In this document: piece after piece, positions 62,151 through 64,000 of the stretch
How positions within the stretch are numbered: position 1 is the first letter of the stretch
How the letters are laid out: each line of letters begins with the position of its first letter
Source: Terebella lapidaria
Lineage: Eukaryota; Annelida; Polychaeta; Terebellida; Terebellidae
Direction of reading: 5' to 3'
Length of the DNA: 64,000 nucleotides
Assembly: GCA_949152475.1 (NCBI GenBank)
Contig: OX424556.1
Location: 13,946,664-14,010,663, forward strand
Notes under the pieces: model-generated
The model's database searches: none
Seen by the model: only the letters and a program-made list of their open reading frames with translations
Told to the model about the DNA's origin: nothing
Program-made: the position numbers and the translations under genes

Positions 62151-63564
62151 GAGTACAATAAAAAAAATATCGGTTCTTTGTGGAGGTGATCCATCACAAG
62201 TTGCCACATTTTGTCGAGTTGACAACGTATTGTAGATTGTATAATGTCACTGGCTGCAAAAAGTCAATTTATTCTATAGTTTGAAACGTTCGTGGTTATC
62301 TTTCTCAGAAATATCTGGGTAATGTGGCAATGCTGAATGTGATATGATCAATTTTCTGTCTGCTATATTCGGTTGTCCTGCAAACACAGTCGCATACGTA
62401 TATGTTTCCCACGCAAATACACGTCATTTAGAAATCAGTTATCAGAATGAAAGATACTTCACAGAGAAAGCTGATAGTCCTTTGCACGATATATATGATT
62501 GGGAGTGCAATAACATAAAACCAAGGATTCTCTATACTCCTCACATTGAGGGTTTACATCAAAAGTATGCTGTTTCAGTTATTTCCTTTTTCATGTAATA
62601 TCTTCATGACAAAGATGGCACATACCATCTCCATGACAACAAGTATTCTTCTCCAATTACTCGGCCATTGGAAACCTAAAAATGACATCACAAAGTTTGA
62701 TATGATCATCTTCACATGCTGATAAGATGCGTAATATCCGGGAACCGACAACAGAAATGCTGTGTTTCTTTATATTGAAATCGACACCTCGATTTAAATT
62801 AGACGCCCGTTCTGTGAGACAACTAGCTGTTTCTGTCAGTAAAAGTTGTCAGTCATACTGTGTCATACACATGATAATAACTGTCACAAATCAAGGTTAA
62901 AAGTTATATGTTGACTAATGGAGTGTTCTATCAGGTGGAATATGTAACAATAATGATTCGTACGAACTTACGAGTGATAAATGTATTCGTTTCATTGTGT
63001 TTTAGAAGAAACTTTTCAGTATGTTTCAAAGTTTTGACAAATATCTCGAAATATTGACCACATTTTGGACCAATTTGTGGTTTCATGATTCGCTCGTATG
63101 CCGAATATTTGTTAGTAAACGTCAGAAATAATTGGCAAGCGTGAGCTTGAACAAATCGTTATGGAAATTAAAGAAATCGAAGGTTTTTCATGTCAACGCC
63201 GGTTCTTTGTAAAGGCAACGCTGCTTCTATGCGAACTTCGAACTCTCAAGTCAAATGATCGAAACCGTTTATGACCAACATGTACACCTAGATTATGTGT
63301 GATGAAACACATTTCAGTAGATAAGCATATATAAATTACATACCACAAATAAATTCAAATACATGTAGATACACCACTTTCGTGTTCGATGGCCCAGTGA
63401 CTGGGAGATAGTTAGTCGATTTTCAGAAACAAAATACACAGTTTGTCATGGAATGGATGACCCCTTCCCGTGCATTCTCCCGTTGCAGTCTACATTTTGG
63501 GTAACAGATATAGTGATTATGTCGGGATACAATTGTGTTTCCAAAAATTACCAAGAAAGTTTAA
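62151..63564. other. Gene-free, nothing recognised
   Basis: AT-rich sequence with chance frames only. Confidence 0.4.
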
Positions 63565-64000
63565 TTATTAGGTTACCGGACCTTTGGTCCGATAACCTAT
63601 TGCCGTGGCGTTGCGTCCGTCGTCCGTCGTCTGTCGTCTGGTGTCCGTCGTCCGTCCACATTTTTATCATTAAAGTTTACAGGCGAATATTTCTGAAATT
63701 TTGCACAAAAATACCTAAAAATATTTCCAGGAAAGGTTTTTTTAGTTTTTTGATTTTCGCATTTTTTTTCAAAATGGCGGCCGTTTTCGTCGAAAAATGG
63801 CCAATTTTGGACTTTGATGGTCATTTTCTCAAAATCTGTTCAGTAACTTTTCTTCTTATTGATGCATGACACTTCTCCTATGTACCCCTGTGACATGTAT
63901 AAATTTCGTTGCCCTTGAATCGCTCGAAGTGGGCCATTTTGGGCCCAAACTCGGCCCAAATGGGACTTTCCCATGTTAAATTCTCCTATGCTTTATAATG
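63565..64000 (+). mobile_element. Start of a dispersed repeat with terminal hairpin, cut by the window end
   Basis: Begins with a hairpin, GGTTACCGGACC TTT GGTCCGATAACC (63571-63597), then repeated GTCCGTCGTCCGTCGTC (63617-63657), then sequence with AAAATGGCGGCCGTTTT and CAGTAACTTTTCTTCTTATT. The latter part shares wording with the tandem units at 21410-21830. No recognised coding region; family unknown. Confidence 0.6.

Overview
This window looks like gene-poor chromosomal DNA of an invertebrate animal. The evidence is small exons with GT..AG introns, an animal-specific calcium-sensor gene, an immunoglobulin (Ig) receptor gene with phase-1 introns, a non-LTR retrotransposon and many short inverted-repeat elements. 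The repeat style fits a marine invertebrate, but the phylum cannot be fixed from the sequence alone. No bacterial features such as operons, Shine-Dalgarno sites or CRISPR arrays are present.

Layout. 266-9519 (minus strand) is a complete STIM (stromal interaction molecule) gene. I could assemble 13 exons, all in phase, predicting about 531 residues. Its last intron carries a 45-bp minisatellite that starts right at a splice donor. 9520-17281 is intergenic, with a 5-kb run of inverted-repeat and tandem elements. 17282-23705 (plus strand) is a seven-exon gene for a 568-residue single-pass membrane receptor with two Ig domains and a cytoplasmic tail holding two canonical ITIM tyrosines. Its fourth intron (3.95 kb) is filled with repeats. 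From about 24 kb to 62 kb I see no host gene. This stretch appears to be three old, diverged, roughly collinear copies of one several-kb segment (about 24.8-27.6, 29.1-53 and 57.8-62.2 kb).

The middle copy has been enlarged by two younger tandem duplications, each interrupted in one unit by a transposable element. One is a 3.17-kb Foldback-like element (31813-34985) with a visible 6-bp target-site duplication. The other is an 8.55-kb LINE (40832-49386, minus strand). The uninterrupted sister unit serves as an empty-site control in both cases.

The main novelty candidates are the following. The first open reading frame of the LINE (47913-49205) has a typical coiled-coil plus RNA-binding body fused to a C-terminal domain resembling the IMPACT/YIH1/YigZ (UPF0029) family. 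At least four unrelated inverted-repeat elements in 22 kb share one design: arms built from tandem arrays of short palindromes. The Ig receptor is an ITIM-bearing invertebrate receptor whose first V-like domain has Trp in place of the first disulfide cysteine. All alignments were made by eye; no searches were run.
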